Shown here in pieces: positions 7,191-16,200 of a stretch of 42,032 nucleotides of DNA (its first letter is position 1; each line of letters starts with the position of its first letter). Source of the DNA: Defluviitaleaceae bacterium (GTDB lineage Bacteria > Bacillota > Clostridia > Lachnospirales > WQUN01); NCBI GenBank assembly GCA_009788055.1, contig WQSG01000023.1:1-42032 (forward strand), written 5' to 3'. Both the position numbers and the translations under genes were made by a program. A model generated the notes under the pieces. It ran no database searches. It saw only the letters and a program-made list of their open reading frames with translations, and was not told the DNA's origin.

Positions 7191-8240
7191 ATGGATTTTT
7201 TAAGCGAAAAAGCGCGGCGGCTTACGCCGTATGTTGCAGGTCTGCAACCGCAAGGGGCGGGATGGGTTAAGCTTAATACGAACGAAAACCCCTACCCTCC
7301 TTCGCCAAAGGTTGCGGAGGTTTTGGGCTGTGCGGATGTAGCAAGGCTAAGGCTTTACCCCGACGGAGAGAGTGCGGACTTGTGCGGGGCTGTTGCTTCG
7401 GTTTATGGCGTGGGCGCGGGGAATGTTTTTTGTGCGAATAGCTCTGACGAGGTTTTGGCTCTGGCGTTTCAGGCGTTTTTCAGCGGTAAAGGGAATGTTG
7501 TTTCGCCCGATATTTCTTATGGATTTTATCCCGTCTGGGCGGAAATGTATGACGTGGGGATGGTATTTGCGCCGCTTTCCAAAAATTTCACCATAGACCC
7601 CATGCATTACGAGGACACAAACGGCGTGGTTATCGCAAACCCAAACGCACCCACGAGCATTGCAATAAGTCTCGCGGACGTAGAGCAGCTTCTTATAACA
7701 AATCCACGCGGCGTGGTTCTTATGGACGAGGCGTATATGGATTTTGCGCAGGTTGAAAGTGCCGTTTCGCTAACGAAAACTTACGAGAATTTGCTGGTTG
7801 TGCGCACTTTTTCAAAGTCGCATTCACTGGCGGGGTTGCGCGTTGGGTACGCGATTGGCAACGAAAAACTAATAAGCGGATTGCGCCGTGTGCGCGATGC
7901 GTTCAATTCGTATCCGCTGGATATGCTTGCGCAAACCGCCGCCGCCGCCGCAATAAAAGACACAGCGTATCTGAAAGAAACTATCAGCCGCATTATTCAA
8001 ACGCGGACAAGTACCATCAAAGCGTTGCAGTCACTAAACTACAATGTGTTGCCGTCGGATGCGAATTTTATCTTCATGCAAAACGAAAACGCACCCGCAA
8101 TTTACGAACACTTGCGCGAAAACAAAATTCTTGTGCGGCACTGGAACAAGCCGCGCATTAAAGATTTCCTTCGCGTGTCGATAGGCACGGAAGAAGAAAT
8201 GACGGCGTTTTGCCAAACAATAAAAAACTATGGAGGTTGA
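7191..8240 (+). CDS. hisC: Histidinol-phosphate aminotransferase (HisC)
   Basis: HisC is a PLP enzyme of fold type I that transaminates imidazole acetol phosphate with glutamate. The 349-residue protein has the family start (WVKLNTNENPYPPSP), NPNAPTS, the Asp-Glu-Ala-Tyr block DEAYMDF, and the Schiff-base Lys209 in SKSHSLAGLRVGYAIG. The ending FLRVSIGTEEEM is typical. A modest AAAAGG site precedes ATG 7191. Its 3' end carries the ribosome-binding site of hisB (GGAGG at 8232-8236), so the two are tightly coupled. Confidence 0.95.
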   Translation: MDFLSEKARRLTPYVAGLQPQGAGWVKLNTNENPYPPSPKVAEVLGCADVARLRLYPDGESADLCGAVASVYGVGAGNVFCANSSDEVLALAFQAFFSGKGNVVSPDISYGFYPVWAEMYDVGMVFAPLSKNFTIDPMHYEDTNGVVIANPNAPTSIAISLADVEQLLITNPRGVVLMDEAYMDFAQVESAVSLTKTYENLLVVRTFSKSHSLAGLRVGYAIGNEKLISGLRRVRDAFNSYPLDMLAQTAAAAAIKDTAYLKETISRIIQTRTSTIKALQSLNYNVLPSDANFIFMQNENAPAIYEHLRENKILVRHWNKPRIKDFLRVSIGTEEEMTAFCQTIKNYGG

Positions 8241-8244
8241 AAAT

Positions 8245-8823
8245 ATGCGTAAATCGGTTTTTGAACGCAGGACAAAAGAAACATATGTAAATATCGACCT
8301 GAACCTAGACCTTGCCGACCAAAGCGAAATTTTCACGGGCATAGGTTTTTTCGACCATATGTTGGAAGCGATGACATTCCGCGCAGGATTTACGATGCAA
8401 ATACAATGCCAAGGCGACCTGCAAGTTGACGCGCACCACACCATAGAAGATGTAGGCATTTGCATTGGGCAAGCCATAAAAACCGCTCTTGACGATAAGC
8501 GCGGCATAACCCGTTACGCCTCATGCGCCATGCCCATGGACGAGGCCTTGGTAAACTGCGCCATAGACATTTCAGGGCGCGGCTTGCTTGTTTTCAACGC
8601 CGAAATTCCCACCGAAATGTGCGGCACTTTCCCCACAGAAATGACGGAAGAATTTTTCCGCGCCCTTGCACACAACGCGGGCATCACGCTCCACATAAAC
8701 CTCGCCTACGGCAAAAACGCCCACCATATAATAGAAGCCATTTTCAAAGCCGTTGGTTTGGTGCTTGGCACGGCAACCCGTTTGAACAGTGATGTAACGC
8801 CTTCTACGAAGGGTGTGTTGTAA
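8245..8823 (+). CDS. hisB: Imidazoleglycerol-phosphate dehydratase (HisB)
   Basis: HisB dehydrates imidazole glycerol phosphate to imidazole acetol phosphate using manganese. The metal-binding motifs are FFDHMLE, DAHHTIEDVGI and AHHIIEAIFKA. The 192-residue length matches the monofunctional form. ATG 8245 was preferred over 8230 because GGAGG at 8232-8236 is correctly spaced for it. The stop overlaps the next start (TAATG). Confidence 0.95.
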   Translation: MRKSVFERRTKETYVNIDLNLDLADQSEIFTGIGFFDHMLEAMTFRAGFTMQIQCQGDLQVDAHHTIEDVGICIGQAIKTALDDKRGITRYASCAMPMDEALVNCAIDISGRGLLVFNAEIPTEMCGTFPTEMTEEFFRALAHNAGITLHINLAYGKNAHHIIEAIFKAVGLVLGTATRLNSDVTPSTKGVL

Positions 8824-9413
8824 TGAAAAATAATATCATTATTGCGGGGGTGCCCCGTGCAGGGAAAAGCAATATGTCTAATAAGTTGTCCCGCGAGTTT
8901 GGTTATCAACACGTTAGCATGGATGCAGTAATCGGCGGGATAGAAACGGTATTTCCCGAACTGGGCATCAAATGGTGGCCGTGTGAATCTGATGATATTG
9001 AAGTTCTGCGTGTTGCAAGCGAAAAAACAACGCTCATTGTTAAAGAAATGATTGACAGCGGGGAATATGATGAATTTGAACCCGGCATGGTAGTGGATGC
9101 AGTTCAGATATTGCCGGAACATTTCATAGCGCATTTAAGTGAAAAAAATTGTGAAATTGTTTATTTACTAACCTCAGATGTTACGCCGCAAGAGCGTTTT
9201 GCCATACACAGAAAGCACGACACCGAAAAGCACTATACGTTTAAATTTACGGATGAGCAAATGTCTTACCATTGCAACTATGTTGTTGAAAGAAGTAAGA
9301 TGTTGAAAGAACAGTGCATAAAATATGGCTTGCAATTTTTTGAAACAGCAAGGGACAGAGAAAAAGCATTTGAAGACTGTATGCAATTTTTATCCGACAA
9401 CCGCAAAAAATAA
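8823..9413 (+). CDS. P-loop NTPase / nucleotide-kinase-like protein
   Basis: The 196-residue protein opens with a beta strand and a Walker A motif (GVPRAGKS, residues 9-16). HVSMDAVIGG follows, similar to the substrate-binding region of small kinases (adenylate, shikimate or AAA_18-like). Lys/Arg residues in QERFAIHRKHDTEKHYT could form a lid. I cannot assign a substrate. It takes the place where hisH usually lies, between hisB and hisA, and is translationally coupled to hisB. It has no glutamine amidotransferase motifs, so it does not replace HisH chemically. Confidence 0.65.
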   Translation: MKNNIIIAGVPRAGKSNMSNKLSREFGYQHVSMDAVIGGIETVFPELGIKWWPCESDDIEVLRVASEKTTLIVKEMIDSGEYDEFEPGMVVDAVQILPEHFIAHLSEKNCEIVYLLTSDVTPQERFAIHRKHDTEKHYTFKFTDEQMSYHCNYVVERSKMLKEQCIKYGLQFFETARDREKAFEDCMQFLSDNRKK

Positions 9414-9434
9414 GCAGAAAAGGAGTGGTCAAAA

Positions 9435-10136
9435 ATGATAATTATTCCCGCGATTGACCTGCAAGGCGGACAGGCGGTGCGCTTGATACAGGGGGACTAT
9501 GGCAAGAAAACGGTGTACAATCCCGACCCTGCAAAGGTGGCGAAGGATTTTGAAGAAATGGGCGCGAAGTATCTGCACGTTGTGGATTTGGACGGCGCGA
9601 AGGACGGAAACACCGCGAATATCGAAACGATACGGGCAATCCGCAAAGCGATAAATATTCCGATGCAACTTGGCGGAGGAATACGAAATGCGGAAACGGT
9701 TGCAATGTACTTGGACGAGATTGGCGTGAACAGAGTAATTTTGGGAACGGTTGCCGTTTCTCAGCCTGATTTTGTGAAGGAAATGATAGCAAAACACGGG
9801 GCGGCAAAAATTGTTGTGGGCGTGGATGTTAGGGAAAATACCGTTGCCACGGCGGGTTGGCTTGCCGACAGCCGCGTGAATTATCTGGAGTTTATCGAAA
9901 GCTTAAAAGCCGCAGGGGTGGAATATCTTGTTGTAACGGATATCAGTCGCGATGGTACGCTGACCAGCCCAAACTGGGATATGTACGAAAAAATTAAGGG
10001 CATAAACTTTGTGGTTTCGGGCGGCGTTGCCGAAGAATCGCATATTCACAAAGCGGCAAATTATTATGCCGTAATCGTCGGTAAGGCGTTTTACGAAGGA
10101 AGGGTGGATTTGAAAAATGCTTTTCAAAAATATTAA
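9435..10136 (+). CDS. hisA: ProFAR isomerase (HisA)
   Basis: HisA is a (beta/alpha)8-barrel that isomerises the aminoaldose ProFAR to the ketose PRFAR. The catalytic Asp8 lies in [14 protein letters not shown], and the second catalytic Asp in the [11 protein letters not shown] strand. LGGGIR and VSGGV are the two phosphate-binding loops. The length is 233 residues. AAAAGGAG precedes ATG 9435. Its end overlaps hisIE by 20 nt. Confidence 0.95.
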   Translation: MIIIPAIDLQGGQAVRLIQGDYGKKTVYNPDPAKVAKDFEEMGAKYLHVVDLDGAKDGNTANIETIRAIRKAINIPMQLGGGIRNAETVAMYLDEIGVNRVILGTVAVSQPDFVKEMIAKHGAAKIVVGVDVRENTVATAGWLADSRVNYLEFIESLKAAGVEYLVVTDISRDGTLTSPNWDMYEKIKGINFVVSGGVAEESHIHKAANYYAVIVGKAFYEGRVDLKNAFQKY

Positions 10137-10764
10137 TGCGGATGAAATAAAATGGGGGGAAAGCGGTTTAATCCCCGGGATTGTTCAAGATTTTTACACA
10201 GGACGTGTTCTAATGCTTGCGTATGTAAACCGCGAAAGTTTGGCGTTTATGCAAGAGAAAGGTGAGACCTGTTTTTGGTCGCGTTCGCGCAACGAGCTGT
10301 GGCACAAGGGCGCGACATCGGGCGATGTTCAAAAAATCATGTGCATGGCGTTGGACTGCGACAACGATACGCTTCTTATTCAAGCCGAGCAAATGGGCAA
10401 GGGAGCGTGTCACACGGGAAGCTACTCTTGCTTTGGGGACGAAGAAGAAAGCGCGTTCTACTCTTTTGAATACGATTACGAAACAATTAAAAACCGCGCC
10501 GTGAACCCGCAACCGGATTCTTACACCAATTATCTGATGAAAAAAGGTTTGGATAAAATCTGCAAAAAAATTGGAGAAGAAGCCACCGAAGTAGTAATTG
10601 CCGCAAAAAACAAGGACACGGCAGAGCTGACCGCCGAAATAGCCGACCTCTCCTACCATATCCTTGTTTTAATGCACGAGTGCGGGGTTACACCAAGGGA
10701 AATAACTGAAGAAATTGTAAAGCGCAACCGCAGTCTGCAAAAAAAGCACAAACCAAAAGGATAA
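10117..10764 (+). CDS. hisI: Bifunctional PRA-cyclohydrolase / PRA-pyrophosphatase (HisIE)
   Basis: The N-terminal ~110 residues are the cyclohydrolase, with the metal-binding motifs [18 protein letters not shown] and [10 protein letters not shown]. The C-terminal ~85 residues are the pyrophosphatase ([27 protein letters not shown]). The fusion carries out steps two and three of the pathway. It is the last gene of the cluster and abuts the convergent small gene at 10766 with no clear terminator between them. Confidence 0.95.
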   Translation: MLFKNINADEIKWGESGLIPGIVQDFYTGRVLMLAYVNRESLAFMQEKGETCFWSRSRNELWHKGATSGDVQKIMCMALDCDNDTLLIQAEQMGKGACHTGSYSCFGDEEESAFYSFEYDYETIKNRAVNPQPDSYTNYLMKKGLDKICKKIGEEATEVVIAAKNKDTAELTAEIADLSYHILVLMHECGVTPREITEEIVKRNRSLQKKHKPKG

Positions 10765-10765
10765 A

Positions 10766-10966
10766 TTACGCGCTTTTTGCAACTTGCTTTGTGCGGATAA
10801 ATTTGTATGTTACGGCGATACCAAAAGCGGCGGCGGCGGCAAGCGCGCCGTATTTTGCAATGCGTTTGCGTGATGTTTTTTCCGGTGCGAATGTTTCCGC
10901 TTCTTCAAGAAACAGGTCGTTAATTTCGCCGATACAAAACAGAAGTTTTTTTGCGGGGCTTTTCAT
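10766..10966 (-). CDS. Small membrane protein, probable anti-sigma partner
   Basis: The 66-residue protein has an N-terminal soluble helix (LLFCIGEINDLFLEEAE), a basic stretch, then one membrane helix (about residues 37-57, KYGALAAAAAFGIAVTYKF). The 'IGEI(N/D)D.F(I/L).EA' start matches, from memory, the cytoplasmic end of small Clostridia proteins paired with ECF sigma factors. Its start overlaps the sigma stop (ATGA), so the two are co-translated. The protein ends shortly after the membrane helix and lacks an outer sensor domain. Anti-sigma function is inferred from context. Confidence 0.6.
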   Translation of the reverse strand: MKSPAKKLLFCIGEINDLFLEEAETFAPEKTSRKRIAKYGALAAAAAFGIAVTYKFIRTKQVAKSA

Positions 10967-11526
10967 ATGGCAACTCCCTCCTTTTCCAAGTGTACACGAA
11001 GTTTTTTGCGTGTGCGAAACAATATAGACTTGATTTTGCTTTCGCTCATCTTAAAGCGGGTGCTGATTGCGGATATGCTTTCGCCGTGAAAGTAGCGCAG
11101 TACAAAGGCTACCCGTGCGGGTTTCGGCATTTCCGCCAAGAAACTGTTTATCGAAGCCGTTACCAGCGCGGCTTCGTGTGCGTCTTCGGGGCGTTCGTTT
11201 GGGGACGGCAAACATTCTTCCAACTCGCTTAACAGGACGTTTTTTTCGCCGCCGCCGCGTTTTGCCGCGCCGCGAGCTTCCAATTTATTTAATGAAAGAT
11301 TGCGCGCTATCTTCGCCAAAAACGCACCAAACATCTCCGGCCTGCCGGGCGGGATTACATTCCACGCTTTCAGCAAAGTATCGCTTACACATTCTTCCGC
11401 GTCCTCGTTAATGCGCAAAATATTTTGCGAAACTTTAAAAATACGTCTGCCGTATTTTTTTTTCGTTTCGTCAATTGCCGCCTCGTTCCTTTCAAAATAC
11501 ATATCAAGAATTTCACTGTCTTCCAC
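10963..11526 (-). CDS. ECF-type RNA polymerase sigma factor
   Basis: The 187-residue product has region 2 (ILDMYFERNEAAIDETKKKYG, DAEECVSDTLLKAWN) and region 4 (MPKPARVAFVLRYFHGESISAISTRFKMSESKIKSILFRTRKKL), the usual ECF layout. I chose GTG at 11526 because family members start with this EDSEILDMYFER segment and AAGGGTG lies about 9 nt upstream. The longer frame to 11736 runs through the promoter of the divergent degV. It is co-translated with the small membrane protein downstream and probably autoregulated from the promoter at 11548-11601. Confidence 0.88.
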   Translation of the reverse strand: MEDSEILDMYFERNEAAIDETKKKYGRRIFKVSQNILRINEDAEECVSDTLLKAWNVIPPGRPEMFGAFLAKIARNLSLNKLEARGAAKRGGGEKNVLLSELEECLPSPNERPEDAHEAALVTASINSFLAEMPKPARVAFVLRYFHGESISAISTRFKMSESKIKSILFRTRKKLRVHLEKEGVAI

Positions 11527-11547
11527 GCCATCACACCCTTCACTAAT

Positions 11548-11601
11548 ATAAACAAAATTTTTTTGAATCGGTTGCAACCGATTTATTTTTTTTCTGTTAA
11601 T
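11548..11601. promoter_or_regulatory. Mirror-symmetric divergent ECF-like promoter around an 18-bp palindrome
   Basis: The perfect palindrome AATCGGTTGCAACCGATT lies at 11566-11583. On each strand it supplies TGCAACC, followed after exactly 16 nt by GTTAAT (plus strand, 11596-11601) or GTTTAT (minus strand, 11553-11548). The AAC-type -35 with a 16-nt spacer is characteristic of ECF sigma promoters. The plus-strand copy would start transcription about 27 nt before degV and the minus-strand copy about 15 nt before the sigma gene. Confidence 0.55.
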
Positions 11602-11634
11602 AGGAGTATAACCCAAAAACAAGGAGGAACAAAA

Positions 11635-12522
11635 ATGTTTCAAGTAATATCTGACAGCGGTTGCGACTTTACAAAAGATGAGGCAAAGGATATCAGCATT
11701 GTACCATTCTACATCAGTTTTGACCAAAAAAATCATTTAAAGGAAGGCATTGACATAAGCTTGGAAGATTATTTCCAGCGTCTTGTTTCAGAAAAAAATG
11801 TTTTCCCGAAAACGGCGCAACCCAGCCCGCAAGACTATATTGACGCATTTAAGCCCCATCTTGAAGCGGGGCGCGATATAATTTCTGTTACGATTTCATC
11901 AAAATTCAGCGGCTCATACAACAGCGCGACACTTGCCGCCGATATGTTAAAGGAAGAATATCCAAACCGCATTATTAAAATTCTCGACTCCCTTAACGGA
12001 AGCGTGGGACAAGGGCTTGTTCTGCGAGAAATAATCAAGATGCAAAACGCAGGCTACAATCTGCAAAAGACCGTAAAACTTGCAGAAGAAATTATAAAAA
12101 CCACACGGCTGTACTTCACGGTAGACAACCTCGAATATCTGAAACGCGGCGGCAGAATAGGCCCCACAACCGCGCTTGTTGGCGGACTTTTGGGCTTGCG
12201 CCCCATTTTGCAGGTTGAAAACGGACAGGTTTCGCAACTGGATAACGTGCGCGGCAAAAAAAACGCGCTTAAACTAATCCAAGAAGCAATGGTAAACGCC
12301 CTGCAAGATGAACCGCAAAACGTAAACATCAGCATAGGACACATTTTAAGCGAGCAAGAGGCCGTAGATTTTAAAACAAAAACCGAAGCCGCTCTTGGAA
12401 TTAAAATTGCCAACCCCATTACAGAAGTCGGCGCGGCGATAGGTTCACACGCGGGGCCGGGTGCTTTGGCATTCGCCTACTGCAAAAAATACAATGCAAT
12501 CGAAGGAGATGCGGCGGCATGA
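11635..12522 (+). CDS. DegV family fatty-acid-binding protein
   Basis: DegV/FakB proteins bind a fatty acid and present it to FakA kinase. The 295-residue protein starts FQVISDSGCDF (the family's DSxxD) and has SSKFSGSYNSA, the TVDNLEYLKRGGRIG block and the C-terminal VGAAIGSHAGPGALAFAY, which are family signatures. ATG 11635 has AAGGAGG 6-7 nt upstream and lies just after the divergent promoter. It overlaps ygjV by 4 nt. No fakA is visible in the window. Confidence 0.93.
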   Translation: MFQVISDSGCDFTKDEAKDISIVPFYISFDQKNHLKEGIDISLEDYFQRLVSEKNVFPKTAQPSPQDYIDAFKPHLEAGRDIISVTISSKFSGSYNSATLAADMLKEEYPNRIIKILDSLNGSVGQGLVLREIIKMQNAGYNLQKTVKLAEEIIKTTRLYFTVDNLEYLKRGGRIGPTTALVGGLLGLRPILQVENGQVSQLDNVRGKKNALKLIQEAMVNALQDEPQNVNISIGHILSEQEAVDFKTKTEAALGIKIANPITEVGAAIGSHAGPGALAFAYCKKYNAIEGDAAA

Positions 12523-13139
12523 TTAACACATGGTATATAATCGCCCAAATCTTGGGCGTAATCACAATCGGTTTTGAGTTCGCTTCATACCAAATAAAAG
12601 ACAAAACCAAATACTTTCTTATAACAGGCATAGGCAGTTTTTTCTGGATGCTGATGTTTTTCGCAATCGGGGTTTCCACGGGCATGGGTACGCAACTTTC
12701 ACTCATTGTTGCCGCTATATACAGCACAATCCGCAATATTGTTTTCTGGCGTATTTTCTCCAAAAACACGCCCGAAAGTAAAGAAGCCGGCCTAAACTTC
12801 CTGCTGGCTATGATTGTAATCGCAATTGTCGCAGGGGTATTCACCGTTCTAAATGCGCCCGAGCAAGTAAGATGGCTTCACATTCTTGGTCTTGTTGTTG
12901 CACTTGGGTTTGTAATAGGCCAATATCTTCCGGGTGTTCACTATGTACGCATTGCCGTTGTGTTCTACGCAATCGTTGTTATGCTTACCCAAACCCCCAT
13001 CAACATCCTTTACGGCGACTTCCGCTGGAACATCATGGGCATCTTAATCGAAACCGCAAAAATTGCATCCGTTGTAATATTCTATGTCCGATACTCTTCC
13101 CAACCGAAACAAGCACAACTGGTGTTTGCCAAACCGTAA
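12519..13139 (+). CDS. YgjV-family inner-membrane protein
   Basis: The 206-residue protein has about six or seven hydrophobic segments. Its N-terminus (IIAQILGVITIGFEFASYQIKDK) and the SLIVAAIYSTIRNIVFW helix fit the YgjV (Imp-YgjV) family of small membrane proteins of unknown role. Translation is coupled to degV through an ATGA overlap. A strong terminator follows. Confidence 0.75.
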   Translation: MINTWYIIAQILGVITIGFEFASYQIKDKTKYFLITGIGSFFWMLMFFAIGVSTGMGTQLSLIVAAIYSTIRNIVFWRIFSKNTPESKEAGLNFLLAMIVIAIVAGVFTVLNAPEQVRWLHILGLVVALGFVIGQYLPGVHYVRIAVVFYAIVVMLTQTPINILYGDFRWNIMGILIETAKIASVVIFYVRYSSQPKQAQLVFAKP

Positions 13140-13150
13140 AAACAAGAAAA

Positions 13151-13201
13151 AAGTGGCTGTTGCAAAACTGTGGAAACGGTTAGCAACAGCCACTTTTTTT
13201 T
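13151..13201 (+). terminator. Strong Rho-independent terminator
   Basis: A 13-bp stem (AAGTGGCTGTTGC at 13151-13163 with GCAACAGCCACTT at 13183-13195) is followed by a run of eight T. It ends the degV-ygjV operon and isolates the GH8 gene. Confidence 0.9.
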
Positions 13202-13203
13202 AA

Positions 13204-13231
13204 TTGACAATTGCCGAAACGGATGTATACT
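13204..13231 (+). promoter_or_regulatory. Sigma-A promoter of the GH8 gene
   Basis: TTGACA (13204-13209), a 16-nt spacer, and TATACT (13226-13231) lie directly after the terminator and about 35 nt before the start codon. GAGGAGG at 13250-13256 is the ribosome-binding site. Confidence 0.85.
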
Positions 13232-13265
13232 TTCTTCTAAGAAAAACTCCGAGGAGGCTAAAATC

Positions 13266-16200
13266 ATGAAAATTTCTAACCGAACAAGCGGGACTTTTTC
13301 CAAATTAGTTGCCCTAATTCTTGTCGTTACGCTCTCCTGTTCCGTTTTGCCCGTGGTTGCTCACGGCAACTATATTGCGGGTGAACCGCAAAGCGAAGTA
13401 CAAAGCCTTCCCCTTTGGGGAGACGTTGACAATGACGGGGAACTAACGCTGAATGACGCATCCCTTATCAGAGAATTTTTGGCAAGGGGCGCGGAAATTG
13501 ACATTGATTTAGACATTGCAGACTTTAACCGCGACGGCATCGTAACACTACATGACGTTTTACTTATTCAGCGGGAGGTTGCGCAAGCCGCCTTGCGTTT
13601 TCCCGCTCCAAACGCGGGTATCGACTTTGTAAACGAAAACCTTACGGGTTTGGTTTACAATGCCCAACATACTATTGCAGGCGTGAACCGCACAGCCGAT
13701 GCGCAAGGCCTTGTGCCTATAGACGCGGCATGGTTTGGGCAAAATGTATCTGTTGTGCGGGCGGCATTCGGCGAAAACACCGCAAGTTTGCCGCAGTATC
13801 TTGCAATTCCGCAACGCCCTTCAACACCGCAACCCACTGCAACAAGAACAGACCCCGACCTTGATAACGGCACAATAACAAATGTAAACGACACAATGGA
13901 ATGGCGGGCAAGCACAGCCGCAAGCTGGCAAAACGTAGCCCAAGGCGCAACCACCATTACAGACTTGGCGGCGGGAAGCTATCAAGTTCGCGTACGGGCG
14001 GTATCAGGCGCAAGTTTTGCAAGCGCGGCGGCAAACGTCACGGTTTTCCAAGTTCGCCCGCCCGTTGACCAAAGCAGAAGCGTTTTAATAGACTTCGAGA
14101 ATTTCAACTTGGGTGCGTGGACGCAGTTCACAAGGGGCGACTCTGACCCTATCATCACCGTTGTTGCAGACCCAGCCGCACCGGGCGAACGCTCCATGCA
14201 GGTTGTTGTACGCGGCCACAACCAAGCCCCGATTATTCCCGCATACCTGCCCTTCGCGCTGGAAGAATACGCAACAATTTCCCTGCGCATTAGAATGCAA
14301 ACAGGAACGCTAACGGGCAACAACTTCCAAGTTTTTGCATCGCACAGCAGTGCGGAAGCCGGCAACTTTGTGCGTTGGGGCTTTGGCAACAACGCTTCAG
14401 CAGGGCATCAATTTGCAAATTTGCGCATTGCCACATCGGCAGAAAACAGTTTCACATCTTCCGACTGGACATACATTACCGCAACAATTAACACAACCGC
14501 ATCAACCGCAAATTTACAGGGCAACATTTACCTTGCCCTTGGCATAAACACAAACACCAATGCCACTTTCATGATTGACGATATAGTGCTTACCCTGTGC
14601 GACAGCTTTACAATGCCCGAACCGGGCTATTGTGTGCCAATGCCCACGCTGTACTCCGTTACCCCGCGCACCATCACGGTAAACGAGATAACACCGCCGC
14701 CAACAGGGCAGAGCGTACAGTTCGGCATAAACACAGTTAACTACCCGCCTACGCAGTGGCAAACGTCACGCACCTTTAGCGGGCTTACGCCAAACACAAG
14801 GTATTACGTTTTTGCGCGTTCGGCGGCAAATGATTATTTCATTGCAGGCCACCCGAGCGAACCGCTTACCGTAACAACATTGCAAGACGAGCCTATCGTT
14901 GTGCCTGTTAACGGCGCGGCAGAAACAGGCGAGTACCGCAATTTATTCGTGGAGTTTGAGATAGCAACCCAAGAGGAAGTTGACGCAAGACTACAGCAAA
15001 CATGGTATCGCTTGTTTGAGTGCAGCATTCTGATGGATGGCACTCCCCCACCCCACAACCACAGATACAGGCTTTTTTATGTAATGCCCAACGACCCGAC
15101 AATGGGGTATATATTAGACTCCGGCGGGGGAATGGAAAACTCTGCGGACGTACGCTCCGAGGGTATGTCTTACGGCATGATGCTGGCAGTGCAAATGGAC
15201 GAACAAGAAATCTTCGATAAACTTTGGCGTTGGACATACAATTATATGTGGCATCCGTATGACCGTTCGCAACCGCTTACGGGCAGAGGCAACAATGCGT
15301 CATGGGGATACTTTGCATGGCGGCTTATTGTAAACCCCAACGGCACTGTAACAATAGCAGACGGCGCACCCGCGCCCGACGGCGAAATTTTCTTTATCAC
15401 CGCGCTTTTGTTTGCCTCGCACCGCTGGGGCGACGGTGACGGCGTACTGGACTACGGCAGACACGCACGGCAAATCATGTTTGACATAATAAACCGCACG
15501 GGCTTGCCCCAAGGCGACAACCACAGGCCGCTGTTTAATCTGCAAAATCACTTGCCCGTAATGTCCACCATGGGTCCGATGCAAAACCACTCGAACCACT
15601 CATACATTGTTGCGCACTTCTTTGATATTTGGGCGGAAGAAATTGAATACGACTATCGCCACTGGGATATTTGGGGCGGCGAAGCGGCGGCTCTTGCAAA
15701 TGCGGAATTTTTCCGTGAAGCCGCACGAAAAGGCCGTGAATTTTTAGCAACCACAATACCTCCACAGCACGGTTTAGCCCCCGAACGTGTACACTTTGAC
15801 GGCACACCCATCCCCTGCGCCACAGGTCACCTTGGGTTGTGGGTAGACGCTTGGCGTGTTGCGGGCAATATCGCAATGGACAACGCTTGGTGGGGAAGAA
15901 ACCAGCCCTTCGCAACCCAACACGCGCACACAATGCAATCATGGTTGGCGCGGCCGGAGTTTAACGAAAGACCGGGCGGGCGTTTCACATACCCAAGTGC
16001 GTTTTTCATAGACGGGCAACCCGCTTTTGCCAAAGCACCCGATACATCACCCGGTTTTGTAGGCAATAACGCAGTGGCAAGTCTTTCTGCCACGCATGAC
16101 CTTGCGCGTGACTTTGTACAGCATTTTTGGGAAACAAATATGACCCCCGGGCGTTGGCGTTATTTTGACGGATGCCTGTATTTCTTCAGCCTGTTAAGCC

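Noticed and set aside
11566..11583. The 18-bp palindrome as a terminator
   Set aside because: It lies between divergent genes, has no loop apart from the centre of the palindrome, and fits -35 boxes on both strands.
11527..11736. N-terminal extension of the sigma factor
   Set aside because: It crosses the divergent promoter and the degV start; the GTG at 11526 matches the family's start.
13170..13265. N-terminal extension of the GH8 protein to 13170
   Set aside because: It runs through the terminator and promoter; the signal peptide and GAGGAGG site place the start at 13266.
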